Below, in pieces: positions 43,428 to 54,831 of a stretch of DNA of 64,000 nt. Source of the stretch: Melioribacteraceae bacterium (GTDB taxonomy: Bacteria; Bacteroidota; Ignavibacteria; Ignavibacteriales; Melioribacteraceae); contig JAEINS010000001.1 in NCBI GenBank assembly GCA_016342755.1, forward strand, positions 1 to 64,000, in the 5' to 3' direction. Position 1 is the first letter of the stretch, and each line of letters opens with the position of its first letter. The notes below the pieces were generated by a model. It saw only the letters and a list, made by a program, of their open reading frames with translations, was not told where the DNA came from and made no database searches. The position numbers were made by a program, and so were the translations under genes.

Positions 43428-45521
43428 ATGAAATTAAAACTTACAGCTTTTATAATAATGTTATGCGGTATTTCGCTCTTTGCGCAAGATTATCCTTTAG
43501 TAAGTATATCTGATATTAATAAAGTTAGCGATGATTATTTGAATAGTATAACAACGCCAGCTAACATACCATCCCCTATGGATGGTGATACTGTTAGAAT
43601 TAGAGGAACAGTTTTGTTTGCGCCCATGGTTGATTGGGAAAATGATAGAAGACTTACAACATCAAGCGGATCCAGAGGAGCATTTTTAACCTGGATTCAG
43701 GATTTAGATGGTAGCGAATGGGGCGGAATTCAAATTGAACAAACTGATACTTTTTACCAGACTGGTATTGATATAATTGATACCGGTGATGTAGTTGAAA
43801 TTACAGGAGTAATTAGTGAAGGATTTTATGGCAATACAACTATAATGGCAGTTTTGATTGAACCATTAACTGAAATTGAAATAGTTGATAATATTGGAAG
43901 TCAGCCGGATCCGATTATTGTAGATTTTTCAGATTTTTTCACTGGAACTGATATTAATGTATATGGTGAAAAATATGAAAGTATGTATATAGAATTTAAT
44001 AATGTTGTAACTGGCGATAGAAACCCGACTGGCAGTACTCAATTTACATTTACTGACGGGAGTGGAAATATTATAAATGTATATGATCAGTCTGGTTATT
44101 TTTCTACCAGGGGTCATAGGTTAATAGGAAAAACTGATTATGATACTCCTGCTGATGGTACACTTTTAGAACATATCAGAGGAATATTACATACAAGAGA
44201 TGAATGGTTCCTTGTTCCTTTATATCCTGGTGATATGAAAATAGGCACTACTGCCCCTGCAACTATTTCATTAATTGAAGATGCTCCGGCAAGAGTTTTA
44301 CCAAATGAAGAGACAACTGTAAAATTTAAAATCACTGATGTAGATGGTAGTGTTGCAAGTGCACAGTTATCCTATAAAATGGAAAGTGAAGATTCCTATA
44401 CAACAATTGATATGCAATCTGAGGATACTGCTTATGTTGCAACAATTCCAGGTTTTAATTCTGATAGCACTATGGTACAATATTATATAACTGCTGTTGA
44501 CGATAGCAGTAATGTTTCTACAAGTCCTAATAATATTGAAAATGAGACTTATTATTACTGGGTATTAAAAGATGATCCAACTATTTATCATCTTCAATAT
44601 ACACCTTTTAGAGGCGGCGACAGCAGGTTTGACGGTGAAGAAGTTACTGTAACAGCTATTGTAACTGTTGATTCAGCAGATAACCAGTATAACCATTATA
44701 TTCAGGAACCAACTGGCGATAAATGGGTTGGTATGAGATTAAGAAAAGTTCCTGCAAACGGACAAGCCAGAGGCGATATGGTTACAGTTACCGGAACTGT
44801 TCTTGAAGATTTTTATGTAACCACTATTGATGTTACAGATCTTACCGTTGTTTCTAAAGCTAATGCAGTTCCTGAACCAATATTATTGCCAACTTCTGCA
44901 ATTACAACAGGCAGAAACGATGCGGCAGAAGAATATGAAAGCATGTTAGTAAAATATGAAAATGTAACAGTTGTTAGCGCAAATGCTGATGGATCTGAAT
45001 TAAATTACGGTGAAATATTTGTTGATGACGGAAGCGGACAGACAAGGGCCGAATTGGAAGAAGGTTATCATCATTATCATAATAATTCTATTCCTGGTCT
45101 TTCTGATTCTACCGGTATGATTGAAGTTCTTGAAAATAGTGAATTTGAATCAGTAACTGGTGTACTATATTATTCATTTAGTAACTGGAAATTAATTCCC
45201 AGACAAGATGATGATTTTATGGGTTACACAGATGTTGAAGAAGTAAATCAGATTCCAGCAAGATTTAACTTAGAGCAGAACTATCCAAATCCGTTTAACC
45301 CTACTACTGTAGTTGAATTTAGTTTAATGGATGCCGGAATGACTAATATAAAAGTATATAACGCTCTTGGTGAAGAAATAACAACTCTGATAAATGAAAT
45401 GAAAAATGCCGGAACTTACAGAGTTAATTTTAATGCTATGAATTTACCATCCGGAGTTTACTTCTATAAATTACAGTCGGGTGCAAATACTCAGGTTAAA
45501 AAAATGATGTTAATTAAGTAA
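43428..45521 (+). CDS. T9SS-exported protein with OB-fold-like domains
   Basis: The 697-residue protein has a signal peptide (ISLFAQDYPLVSI). Residues about 50-145 and 395-560 resemble OB-fold domains of the kind attached to secreted nucleases (DTVRIRGTVLFAPMV, GDVVEITGVISE; EEVTVTAIVTV, GDMVTVTGTVLEDF). Between them is a beta-sandwich part (SVASAQLSYKM). It ends with a T9SS sorting domain (YPNPFNPTTVVEF to MMLIK). There is no nuclease active site in this protein; it may bind ligands for the endonuclease-like protein at 52095..53342. AGGAG lies ahead of the ATG. Confidence 0.75.
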   Translation: MKLKLTAFIIMLCGISLFAQDYPLVSISDINKVSDDYLNSITTPANIPSPMDGDTVRIRGTVLFAPMVDWENDRRLTTSSGSRGAFLTWIQDLDGSEWGGIQIEQTDTFYQTGIDIIDTGDVVEITGVISEGFYGNTTIMAVLIEPLTEIEIVDNIGSQPDPIIVDFSDFFTGTDINVYGEKYESMYIEFNNVVTGDRNPTGSTQFTFTDGSGNIINVYDQSGYFSTRGHRLIGKTDYDTPADGTLLEHIRGILHTRDEWFLVPLYPGDMKIGTTAPATISLIEDAPARVLPNEETTVKFKITDVDGSVASAQLSYKMESEDSYTTIDMQSEDTAYVATIPGFNSDSTMVQYYITAVDDSSNVSTSPNNIENETYYYWVLKDDPTIYHLQYTPFRGGDSRFDGEEVTVTAIVTVDSADNQYNHYIQEPTGDKWVGMRLRKVPANGQARGDMVTVTGTVLEDFYVTTIDVTDLTVVSKANAVPEPILLPTSAITTGRNDAAEEYESMLVKYENVTVVSANADGSELNYGEIFVDDGSGQTRAELEEGYHHYHNNSIPGLSDSTGMIEVLENSEFESVTGVLYYSFSNWKLIPRQDDDFMGYTDVEEVNQIPARFNLEQNYPNPFNPTTVVEFSLMDAGMTNIKVYNALGEEITTLINEMKNAGTYRVNFNAMNLPSGVYFYKLQSGANTQVKKMMLIK

Positions 45522-45525
45522 TTTA

Positions 45526-45563
45526 TAAAGATGACATCTTTTCAAAAGATGTCATCTTTATTA
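45526..45563 (+). terminator. Terminator after the OB-fold protein
   Basis: TAAAGATGACATCTTTT pairs perfectly with AAAAGATGTCATCTTTA around one base, followed by TTA. It shares its GATGACATC core with the hairpin at 26401-26430. Confidence 0.8.
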
Positions 45564-45565
45564 CT

Positions 45566-45644
45566 TTGTCATTCCGGTATTCTTTTCAGCCGGAATCTCG
45601 ATTTTAAGTATTAGATGCCGGTACAAAATATAACCGGCATGACA
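45566..45644. repeat. TGTCATTCC-type dispersed repeat
   Basis: It starts TTTGTCATTCCGGTATTC and contains ATGCCGGTACAA...ACCGGCATGACA. It occupies the gap after the terminator at 45526-45563. Confidence 0.7.
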
Positions 45645-45667
45645 CATTAATTGAAATAAGATAAATA

Positions 45668-47191
45668 ATGAAAAAACGTTTTACATATTTATTAACATTA
45701 TTAGCAATTGTATCATTCATATCGTGTGATGAATCGGTTAGTGATGTTAAAATTCCAAATCAGGCACCAGAAACATCACTCTTTCTTTATACTGATACTG
45801 GCATTAGTCAGCAGCCAAGTAAAATTGAAGTAAACTGGTGGGGTGATGATCCGGATGGAATTGTAGTAGGTTTCTACTACAAATGGAATGGTAATGAATG
45901 GAAATTTACTACTGAAAATAAAATTGCTTTTGCACTTCAAATTGGCGCTAGCGATACTTTATACGGATTCAAAGTTGCTTCTGCTGATAATGACGGAAAT
46001 GGAAAATACGATACTGAAATAGTTCAGAATGGAATTAGTTTTGGATCGGAACCATTTGCGGACGGCAATAATAATGGCGTTTTTGATGAAGGCGAAGATT
46101 TTATAGATATAGGGTTAGTTGATCCGACTCCTGCTGAACAGGATTTCCCAATCAAGAATTCTAGACCTACCATTGAATGGAATCAGTTAACAAGTCTTCC
46201 GTTAAAATCGTTTCCGGTAATGACTTTTGGCTGGAACGCTGATGATTTAGATGGTATTGAATCAATTCAAAAAATTAATGTTGCGTTAAACGATTCTGCA
46301 AATATAATTTCGCTTGATGGTGCGACAAGAAATATTACAATCAGAATAGCCGATCTTAGTTCGTCATCTACTGATATGGATATTCTTGTTAATGGAAATG
46401 TTATTGATCAAAAATTATCCGGGCTTAAACTTGATGCCGACAATAGAATTTATGTTCAGGTAGAAGATATATCGGGTGCCAAAAGTAAATTTATTACTTT
46501 ACCAGACGAAGACAGAAATTGGTTTGTGATAAAACCCAAAGGAAAACTGCTGGTTCTTGATGATAATACAAAAGCGGATAATTCGGCTGAGTTTTATGCA
46601 ACAAATTTGAATCTTTTAGATAATGGTAATTTAAACGGAAATTATGATGTCTGGGATTTAAATGAAGAAGAAATTCCTTACAGAAGTATTACTTTTATTG
46701 AGACTATAAAATTATTCGGGGGATTACTTTGGTATTCTGATACTCAGCCTGATATTGAACTGGCTTCCTCCTCATTAAAAAAATATACTGATGACGGTGG
46801 AAAAGTATTATTTACGTCTGTACTTCCTCATCCGGTTGATTTAAGACAACTTCAGGACTTTTTACCTATTGATGATGTAAGTTCACCAATAAAGGTTCTG
46901 GGTACAAATAAAGTGTTAAGTGTAAGCAGCGATTTTTCAGATTATCCAGAATTATTGACAACCGGAAGCAGTATAAAGGTTAAAACATTTTATCCTCAAA
47001 GTGCCGCGGCAAAAGCGGTTTATACAATCCCGGATGATATTACTGATGAATCGGATGTAATAAGTTTTAAAAGTAATGACGGCAAAGTATTTTTCTTTGG
47101 GCTTCCTTTACATGAATGCGATGGTAACGAAGGAAATGTGAAAGTACTGCTTGAGAAAATATTGATTGAAGATTTTGGTTTAGGTTTATGA
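45668..47191 (+). CDS. Lipoprotein partner of the TonB-dependent receptor
   Basis: The 507-residue protein has a lipobox (VSFISC, Cys20) and begins with a beta-sandwich region rich in Asp (VNWWGDDPDGIVVGFYYKWNG). A middle section repeats that theme (FGWNADDLDGIESI). The C-terminal 210 residues (GKLLVLDDNTKADNSAEFY to VLLEKILIE) look like an alpha/beta fold similar to glutamine-amidotransferase-like domains of surface proteins. I cannot name the family. The stop codon overlaps the receptor start by four bases (ATGA), so the two are made together. Confidence 0.7.
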   Translation: MKKRFTYLLTLLAIVSFISCDESVSDVKIPNQAPETSLFLYTDTGISQQPSKIEVNWWGDDPDGIVVGFYYKWNGNEWKFTTENKIAFALQIGASDTLYGFKVASADNDGNGKYDTEIVQNGISFGSEPFADGNNNGVFDEGEDFIDIGLVDPTPAEQDFPIKNSRPTIEWNQLTSLPLKSFPVMTFGWNADDLDGIESIQKINVALNDSANIISLDGATRNITIRIADLSSSSTDMDILVNGNVIDQKLSGLKLDADNRIYVQVEDISGAKSKFITLPDEDRNWFVIKPKGKLLVLDDNTKADNSAEFYATNLNLLDNGNLNGNYDVWDLNEEEIPYRSITFIETIKLFGGLLWYSDTQPDIELASSSLKKYTDDGGKVLFTSVLPHPVDLRQLQDFLPIDDVSSPIKVLGTNKVLSVSSDFSDYPELLTTGSSIKVKTFYPQSAAAKAVYTIPDDITDESDVISFKSNDGKVFFFGLPLHECDGNEGNVKVLLEKILIEDFGLGL

Positions 47192-49995
47192 GAAAATTAT
47201 TTTTTATAATATTACTTGTTTCAGCTTCTGTTATAACAGGCCAGACAAAAGGTAAACTCACCGGAACTATTCTGGATGCGGCTTTTAAAGAACCTTTGCC
47301 CGGTGTAAATATATTGGTTGAAGGAACTTATTACGGTGCTGCAACTGGTACTGAAGGTATTTATACAATTGATAATATTAATCCCGGTACATACAATATT
47401 AAAGTTTCTTTAATGGGATTTAAAACCATGCAGTACACCGGGGTGCAGATAGATGCCGGCAGAACTACTCTTATTGATGTTAATATGGAAGAAACTGTAT
47501 TAACAATGGAGCAGGATGTTATTGTTGTTGGTGAAAAACCATTAGTTGATGTTGAAGAAACACAGAGTAGAAAATCAATTTCGCGCGAAGAAATTGAAAT
47601 GGCTGTTGTTGAAAATGTTAATGATCTTGTTTCACAAACGGCCGGAGTTGTTAAATCGAATAACGAAATTCATATCCGCGGCGGACGCTCATACGAAAAT
47701 GCGTTTTTATTGGATGGAGTTTCTGTTCAGGATCCATTAGCCGGAACCGGTTTTGGATTACAGCTTAGTTCTAATGCAATTGAAGAAGTAGAAGTTATAA
47801 CCGGTGGATTTAATGCTGAGTTTGGCCAGGCTACTTCAGGAATTGTGAATGTAAGAACACGTGAAGGCTCTGATAGATACAGTGGTTCAATGTCGTATAA
47901 AAGAGATAACCTCGGTGATAAATCATCAAATCATGTTTTCAATTTAGATGTTGTAGAAGCAAACCTGAGCGGACCTGAACCATTTACAAAATATTTATTG
48001 CCTGCTATTGGATTAAAAATACCCGGGGAAATTTCTTTATTCGGAAGTTTTTATATGGGAATTAGCGACGGTATAACACAGGGTTATTACAAGCCGACTG
48101 CTAAACAACTTTATTCATCAACCTTTTTTGGTGATGATTACGCACCAAGAGCCGAAAATAGCTGGTTCTGGTTAGGAAAGGTAACGTATAAAATTTCTCC
48201 AACTATGAAATTAGTTTATTCATTTAATCAGTCGGTTAACATAAATCAGAATTCTCAATCGCTTCAATCTAATCTTGAATATGTTGAACCAAGTCCTGGA
48301 TATCAGTATAACTATCAAAATATTTTAGACAATGCAAATACGTTTACACACAATAATAAATATAATTCGTTAAGCTGGACTCACACAATAAACTCAAGCA
48401 CATTTTATGAGTTGAAGTTTAATCACTTTTTCTCAAATCTTAGAGCTGACGCAAACGGATTACACTGGTCGGAGTATGAAGAGCCAAAAGATATATCTAC
48501 TTTCCCAATTGAGTATTATAATGAGCATGGCGATACAATAGGTGTTATTCCGGGTGACGGTCTTTGGGACTTTGGTAATCCTTATACCTGGCGCGATCAT
48601 TATGTTGAAGAATATTCCGTTAAAGGTGATGTAACAAGTTTCTTTGATGAAAAGAATAAATTTAAAGCCGGGTTCAATTTTGTATTCCAGGAAATGCAAG
48701 TTGTTGATATTTATAAACCCTGGATAGGTGAGCTTGGATTAAACAATGATATATATAAAGTTTATCCGGCAAGAGGTTCATTTTACGCTCAGGATAATAT
48801 CAATTTCAGTGGTATGATTTTGAATTTTGGTTTAAGAATGGATTATTGGTTTCCAGGTAAATATGTTGATGACGCGGTTGAAAATCCTGAAGTTATTACA
48901 ATACCGGATGAAATTAGAAACGATTATAAAGACGCAACTTATTCAATGTTTGGCAATAGAAGATTCAAAGCTCGATTAAGTCCGCGCTTAGGTATATCTC
49001 ATCCAATTAGTGATAATCAGATTTTGTTCTTTAGTTATGGGCACTTTAGCAAATGGCCAAAACCTCAGTTTGTTTACGCAAAATTAAGTCCTTCAAGCGC
49101 AAAATCTTCTTTCCAGAAATTTGGCAATCCTAATCTTGATCCTGAGACAACAGTAGCTTATGAACTTGGACTTAAAACACAGTTTTCGCAAAATGATGTT
49201 TTAACTTTAACAGCATATTATAAAGATATATTTGATTATATAAGAACACGGACAGCTAAAATAAGTTCAGCAAGGTTCGCGTCACAAAGTTTTATTACTT
49301 ATGCAAATCTTGATTATGCGCGTTCAAGAGGTGTTGAGCTTGAGTATAAAAAAAGAATAGGTAAGTGGTTTACCGGAATGCTTTCGTTCTCGTATGCACA
49401 GGTTACAGGTAAAAGTTCATCAGCTGAAGAAGGTGTTTTAATTCTTCGTGGTGATCTTGATGAGTCTATTAAAGAAGAATATGTTTCCTGGGACAGACCA
49501 TTTACAATTTCGAGCAGCATGAATTTTTACATTGAAAAAGATAAACCGCTGTTTGGATTTGCGCCGGGAATTCTAGATGATATAAATACTTATTTTAGAG
49601 TTTTCTTCCAGTCGGGTAAAAGATATACTCCTTACATTGCAACTGGTGAAGTTTCGCAGGATGGTAAGCCTGAGTATATTTCAGATAGAGACAATGTATA
49701 TAGTGAAACTGGCGATAACTGGTTTTGGATTGATATGAACATAGAAAAAAATATTGATCTTGCCGGGCTGAATTTAAAAATATTCGTTGAAATAAATAAT
49801 CTTTTAGATACAAAAAATAGTGCAATAGTAAATCCTGTTACCGGGGAAGCATACGAGCAGGGTGATGCTGTGCCAACAACCTGGAATGATCCTAATTATC
49901 CCGATCTGCAGGCTCCAATATCACCTTATCCTACTAATCCAGCTAGGTATTTAACTAGAAGAAACATCAAATTTGGTTTAAGTTTTAGATTTTAA
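47188..49995 (+). CDS. TonB-dependent receptor with carboxypeptidase-regulatory-like N-terminal domain
   Basis: The 935-residue outer-membrane protein has a signal peptide, a carboxypeptidase-regulatory-like domain (about 20-105, GKLTGTILDAAFKEPLPGVNILVEG), a plug domain (about 125-230, VNDLVSQTAGVV, IHIRGGRSYENAFLLDGVSV) and a barrel ending in FGLSFRF with a terminal Phe. Energy comes from TonB-ExbBD across the periplasm. The substrate is unknown. Its lipoprotein neighbour upstream and a PorV/PorQ-like barrel downstream suggest a SusC/D-like logic, but the lipoprotein is not recognisably SusD. Confidence 0.9.
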   Translation: MRKLFFIILLVSASVITGQTKGKLTGTILDAAFKEPLPGVNILVEGTYYGAATGTEGIYTIDNINPGTYNIKVSLMGFKTMQYTGVQIDAGRTTLIDVNMEETVLTMEQDVIVVGEKPLVDVEETQSRKSISREEIEMAVVENVNDLVSQTAGVVKSNNEIHIRGGRSYENAFLLDGVSVQDPLAGTGFGLQLSSNAIEEVEVITGGFNAEFGQATSGIVNVRTREGSDRYSGSMSYKRDNLGDKSSNHVFNLDVVEANLSGPEPFTKYLLPAIGLKIPGEISLFGSFYMGISDGITQGYYKPTAKQLYSSTFFGDDYAPRAENSWFWLGKVTYKISPTMKLVYSFNQSVNINQNSQSLQSNLEYVEPSPGYQYNYQNILDNANTFTHNNKYNSLSWTHTINSSTFYELKFNHFFSNLRADANGLHWSEYEEPKDISTFPIEYYNEHGDTIGVIPGDGLWDFGNPYTWRDHYVEEYSVKGDVTSFFDEKNKFKAGFNFVFQEMQVVDIYKPWIGELGLNNDIYKVYPARGSFYAQDNINFSGMILNFGLRMDYWFPGKYVDDAVENPEVITIPDEIRNDYKDATYSMFGNRRFKARLSPRLGISHPISDNQILFFSYGHFSKWPKPQFVYAKLSPSSAKSSFQKFGNPNLDPETTVAYELGLKTQFSQNDVLTLTAYYKDIFDYIRTRTAKISSARFASQSFITYANLDYARSRGVELEYKKRIGKWFTGMLSFSYAQVTGKSSSAEEGVLILRGDLDESIKEEYVSWDRPFTISSSMNFYIEKDKPLFGFAPGILDDINTYFRVFFQSGKRYTPYIATGEVSQDGKPEYISDRDNVYSETGDNWFWIDMNIEKNIDLAGLNLKIFVEINNLLDTKNSAIVNPVTGEAYEQGDAVPTTWNDPNYPDLQAPISPYPTNPARYLTRRNIKFGLSFRF

Positions 49996-49997
49996 TT

Positions 49998-50990
49998 ATG
50001 AAGAAAATACTAATTATACAAATATTACTGCTCTTAATTATGAGCAATATTACTGAGGCACAATTAACTGCTAATCTTGGCGGACAACGTGCGGGAATAT
50101 CAACTGCCCAATTTTTAAAAATAGGAGTCGGCGGCAGAGCTACTGCCATGGGAGATGCATTTATAGCTGTTGCTGATGATGCTTCCGCGCTTTACTGGAA
50201 TCCTGCCGGACTAGTTCAGGGAAAGACAAATGAGAATCAGGTGATCTTTTCTCACAACGAATGGGTTATTGATATAAAACATGAATTTGCCGGGGTGGTT
50301 TATCACTTCTCCGATAATGATGCTATTGGTGTTTCCTTTACATCGCTGCATATGGAAGATATGCCTGTTACAACTGAGTTTAATCCGTTTGGAACCGGAG
50401 AATATTTTTCTGTAGGCGATCTGGCTTTTGGACTTTCATATTCAAAAAAACTTACATCACAATTTAGCTTTGGCGCTACATTTAAGTATATGGAATCGAC
50501 TTTGGATAGACTTAAAATGCGCGGTGTAATGGTTGATTTAGGTACTTATTACTGGACAGGATTAGGTACATCGAGATTTGCGGTTACTGTAACTAACTTT
50601 GGTAATCAGCTTGCACCTGATGGTGAAGTTGTTTTATGGGGAAACAGGAAAAAATCTGACTGGCAGGAATTTTCTCCTCCTACAATGTTTAGAATAGGAT
50701 TTGCTCTGGAACCTTATATGACTGATGAACACAGGGTTACAACTAGTATTCAGTTAAATCACCCAAACGATAATAGTGAAAACGTTTCTCTTGGCGCAGA
50801 ATACTCTTGGAAAGAAATTTTTTATTTAAGAAGCGGATATAGATTTAACGCGGATTCTAAAGACTATACATTTGGTGCAGGCTTAAAAGTTCCGGCTGGT
50901 ATAGCAAATGTTACAGTTGATTATTCATATTCAAACCTTATGGATCTTGGTTCTGCTCATAGATTTTCGATTTTATTAGGACTTTATTAG
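49998..50990 (+). CDS. PorV/PorQ family outer-membrane protein
   Basis: The 330-residue protein has a signal peptide and the family opening GISTAQFLKIGVGGRATAMGDAFIAVADDASALYWNPAGL, followed by amphipathic strands to FSILLGLY. PorV carries sorting-domain cargo to the T9SS attachment complex; paralogues of this group have other outer-membrane roles, so the exact function is open. It starts two bases after the receptor stop codon. Confidence 0.85.
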   Translation: MKKILIIQILLLLIMSNITEAQLTANLGGQRAGISTAQFLKIGVGGRATAMGDAFIAVADDASALYWNPAGLVQGKTNENQVIFSHNEWVIDIKHEFAGVVYHFSDNDAIGVSFTSLHMEDMPVTTEFNPFGTGEYFSVGDLAFGLSYSKKLTSQFSFGATFKYMESTLDRLKMRGVMVDLGTYYWTGLGTSRFAVTVTNFGNQLAPDGEVVLWGNRKKSDWQEFSPPTMFRIGFALEPYMTDEHRVTTSIQLNHPNDNSENVSLGAEYSWKEIFYLRSGYRFNADSKDYTFGAGLKVPAGIANVTVDYSYSNLMDLGSAHRFSILLGLY

Positions 50991-50991
50991 A

Positions 50992-52053
50992 ATGAAAAAG
51001 ATAAATATTGTATTGTTGTTTTTAGCTGTTATAGTTGTTGTAAATTGTACAGATAAGTTTGATCCCGAAATATCAGCTCCTGCTGCTGATATTGGAAATA
51101 TAAATGATACTGTTTACATTGAACAAAAACCTTATTGGTCAGGATTTAATAATCCGCAGGATATGATTATTGGTAAAGACGGTTTTATTTATGTTTGTGA
51201 TACTGATAATGATCGTGTAGTTATGATGGATGTTGCCGGTCATGTTTTAGGATTTACTAAACCAATTAAACATCCTATAGCAATTGAACAGGATCATAGA
51301 AAAGATTTATTTGTATGCGCAAAGTTCGATACTCTTATAGATAACTCGAATATAACTTATAGTGCTGTTTACCAAATTGAAATGTATCCTGCAAATCATA
51401 TAATTAGTGAAGCAAATATATTCAGGCTTTTGCCAAAGACTTCGTTCGATTATAGCCGTCCGGATAGGGAATACAAGGCTGTAACAGTATTTCATGATAA
51501 TTCGATTTATGTTGCCAGAACTGGCAGTGTAAACTCAGGTACATCTGATCCTGATAATAGTATTAGAGTTTTTAGAAGAGATGGTTATAAAGATGGTGAC
51601 AGACTAGCTTTTATAGAACCAATTGGAAGCGGATTAGTTTCAGCTAATAATATAAGCTCATTAACATCATTTAACAGCCGAAGTTATGATATGGTGATTT
51701 CATTAGTTGGTAAAAACAGTTTTAAAGTCCAGTGGTTAAATTATATCGATTCTGGTATTGAAGCTGGTAAATACTATAGCGGATTGGGTGTTTCATCGGA
51801 TATGATGACAATTGGCAAATTTGGAAACCCTGAAGATGTGTGTATAGATAACTCGAATAATGTATATATAGCTGATGCTGAAAAGGATAGCGTTTATAAG
51901 TTCAATTCATTTGGAGACGAACTTCAATCATTTGGAGGTTCAGATTTATTTAACAAACCGCATGCTGTAGCTCACTTCGATAGAACTCTTTATGTACTTG
52001 ATACTGGTAATGATAGGATTATTAGATTTATTTTATCAACTGAAATAGACTAA
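50992..52053 (+). CDS. NHL-repeat lipoprotein
   Basis: The 353-residue protein has a lipobox (VVVNC, Cys19) and NHL-type beta-propeller repeats (FNNPQDMIIGKDGFIYVCDTDNDRVV near 45; GNPEDVCIDNSNNVYIADAEKD and HAVAHFDRTLYVLDTGNDRI near the end). Such propellers bind proteins or glycans at the cell surface. The ATG is one base past the previous stop, in the same transcription unit as the receptor and PorV-like genes. Confidence 0.82.
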   Translation: MKKINIVLLFLAVIVVVNCTDKFDPEISAPAADIGNINDTVYIEQKPYWSGFNNPQDMIIGKDGFIYVCDTDNDRVVMMDVAGHVLGFTKPIKHPIAIEQDHRKDLFVCAKFDTLIDNSNITYSAVYQIEMYPANHIISEANIFRLLPKTSFDYSRPDREYKAVTVFHDNSIYVARTGSVNSGTSDPDNSIRVFRRDGYKDGDRLAFIEPIGSGLVSANNISSLTSFNSRSYDMVISLVGKNSFKVQWLNYIDSGIEAGKYYSGLGVSSDMMTIGKFGNPEDVCIDNSNNVYIADAEKDSVYKFNSFGDELQSFGGSDLFNKPHAVAHFDRTLYVLDTGNDRIIRFILSTEID

Positions 52054-52094
52054 TTTTACTATCACTTCAATATTTTTAATTAAGGAAAGTTTTA

Positions 52095-53342
52095 ATGTTT
52101 AATAAAATTATAAAAACCCTTTGTCTTATTTTATTTATTTCAACTTCAATTATAGCACAAGAAAATGTTAAGATAATGTCTTACAATCTTCTTAATTATC
52201 CACAGGGTTCTAATCTTGCGGAACGTAATAGTTATTTCAAAATAATTATGGATGAAGTTCAGCCCGATATTTTAGTTGCTCAGGAAATTCAGTCTGGTGC
52301 CGCAAAATACTATTTTATTGATGATGTACTTGGTAATAAATATAATGTTAGCAGTTTTATTGATGGCCCGTATAGTGACAATTTAGTTTATTTTAAAGAT
52401 TCACTTTTCCAATTTGTTAGTAACAAGGCTATTAAAACTACTCTTAGAGATATAAATGAATTTAGATTGGTTCATAAAATTACTTTGGATACATTGCTGA
52501 TTTATTCTGTACATCTTAAAGCTAGTCAGGGTTCTGAAGAAGAAGCAAGAAGATTAGCTGAAGTAAAAGAACTTAGAAAAGTTACGGATTTACTTTCGGA
52601 AGATGCAAATTATATTATCTGCGGTGATTTCAATTTTTATTCTGCATCCGAACTGGCATTTCAAGAGTTATTAGATCAGAGTAATTCTGGTTATGTCTTA
52701 GACCCAATAGACCAAATAGGTAACTGGCACGATAACAGCTCTTATCAGCAATATCATACACAGTCACCAAGAACTACTCAGTTTGGCGGCGGTTCGCATG
52801 GTGGAATGGATGATCGCTTTGATTTTATTCTTGTATCACAGGCTTTGATGGATAACGGTGGAATTGATTATATAGAAGATTCTTATTTAGCTTACGGAAA
52901 TGACAGCAATCATTTTAATCTGGCAATTAATGCCGGAACAAATTCAGCGGTTCCAGATTCAGTAGCAAATGCATTACATGGCGCAAGTGATCATCTTCCG
53001 GTAATAGCTGAGTTTTTGTTTGATGGAACAACAGCAGTTGGTCTTGAAGATGAAGCGGCAATTATTAATTCTTATCAATTAAAACAAAACTATCCAAATC
53101 CGTTTAATCCGGAAACAACAATTGAATATAATATTTCCGTAGGGAACGGGCATGCCCGTTCAGTACAATTAACAATTTACGATGTATTAGGAAACCAGGT
53201 TGCTAATTTGGTTAATGAAGTAAAAAATCCGGGTAAATATAAAGTTACATGGAATGCAGAAAATTTATCAAGTGGAATATATATTTATCAATTAAGATCG
53301 GGTGTGTTTTTTGACTCAAAAAAAATGATTTTACTAAAGTAG
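52095..53342 (+). CDS. T9SS-exported endonuclease/exonuclease/phosphatase
   Basis: The 415-residue protein has a signal peptide (STSIIAQEN) and the metal-dependent EEP fold: KIMSYNLLNYP, DILVAQEIQ, IYSVHLKAS, IICGDFNFYS, DDRFDFILVS and ASDHLPVIAEF, with all catalytic Asn, Glu, Asp and His positions present. It ends with a T9SS sorting domain (YPNPFNPETTIEYN to MILLK). Substrate could be DNA, RNA or phosphoesters, outside the cell. Inside the sorting domain an unusual GNGHARS insertion is encoded by an 18-base palindrome. AAGGA precedes the ATG. Confidence 0.88.
   Translation: MFNKIIKTLCLILFISTSIIAQENVKIMSYNLLNYPQGSNLAERNSYFKIIMDEVQPDILVAQEIQSGAAKYYFIDDVLGNKYNVSSFIDGPYSDNLVYFKDSLFQFVSNKAIKTTLRDINEFRLVHKITLDTLLIYSVHLKASQGSEEEARRLAEVKELRKVTDLLSEDANYIICGDFNFYSASELAFQELLDQSNSGYVLDPIDQIGNWHDNSSYQQYHTQSPRTTQFGGGSHGGMDDRFDFILVSQALMDNGGIDYIEDSYLAYGNDSNHFNLAINAGTNSAVPDSVANALHGASDHLPVIAEFLFDGTTAVGLEDEAAIINSYQLKQNYPNPFNPETTIEYNISVGNGHARSVQLTIYDVLGNQVANLVNEVKNPGKYKVTWNAENLSSGIYIYQLRSGVFFDSKKMILLK
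53144..53161. repeat. 18-base coding palindrome inside the sorting domain
   Basis: GAACGGGCATGCCCGTTC is a perfect palindrome that encodes part of GNGHARS. The other sorting domains of the window have only a short turn here. It looks like a small inserted element kept in frame. Confidence 0.7.
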
Positions 53343-53392
53343 CTAACTTTTTCTTGTAAAAAATGATAATAATATTTAACTTTGAACTTTAA

Positions 53393-54826
<1,434 letters not shown>

Positions 54827-54831
54827 ATAAA

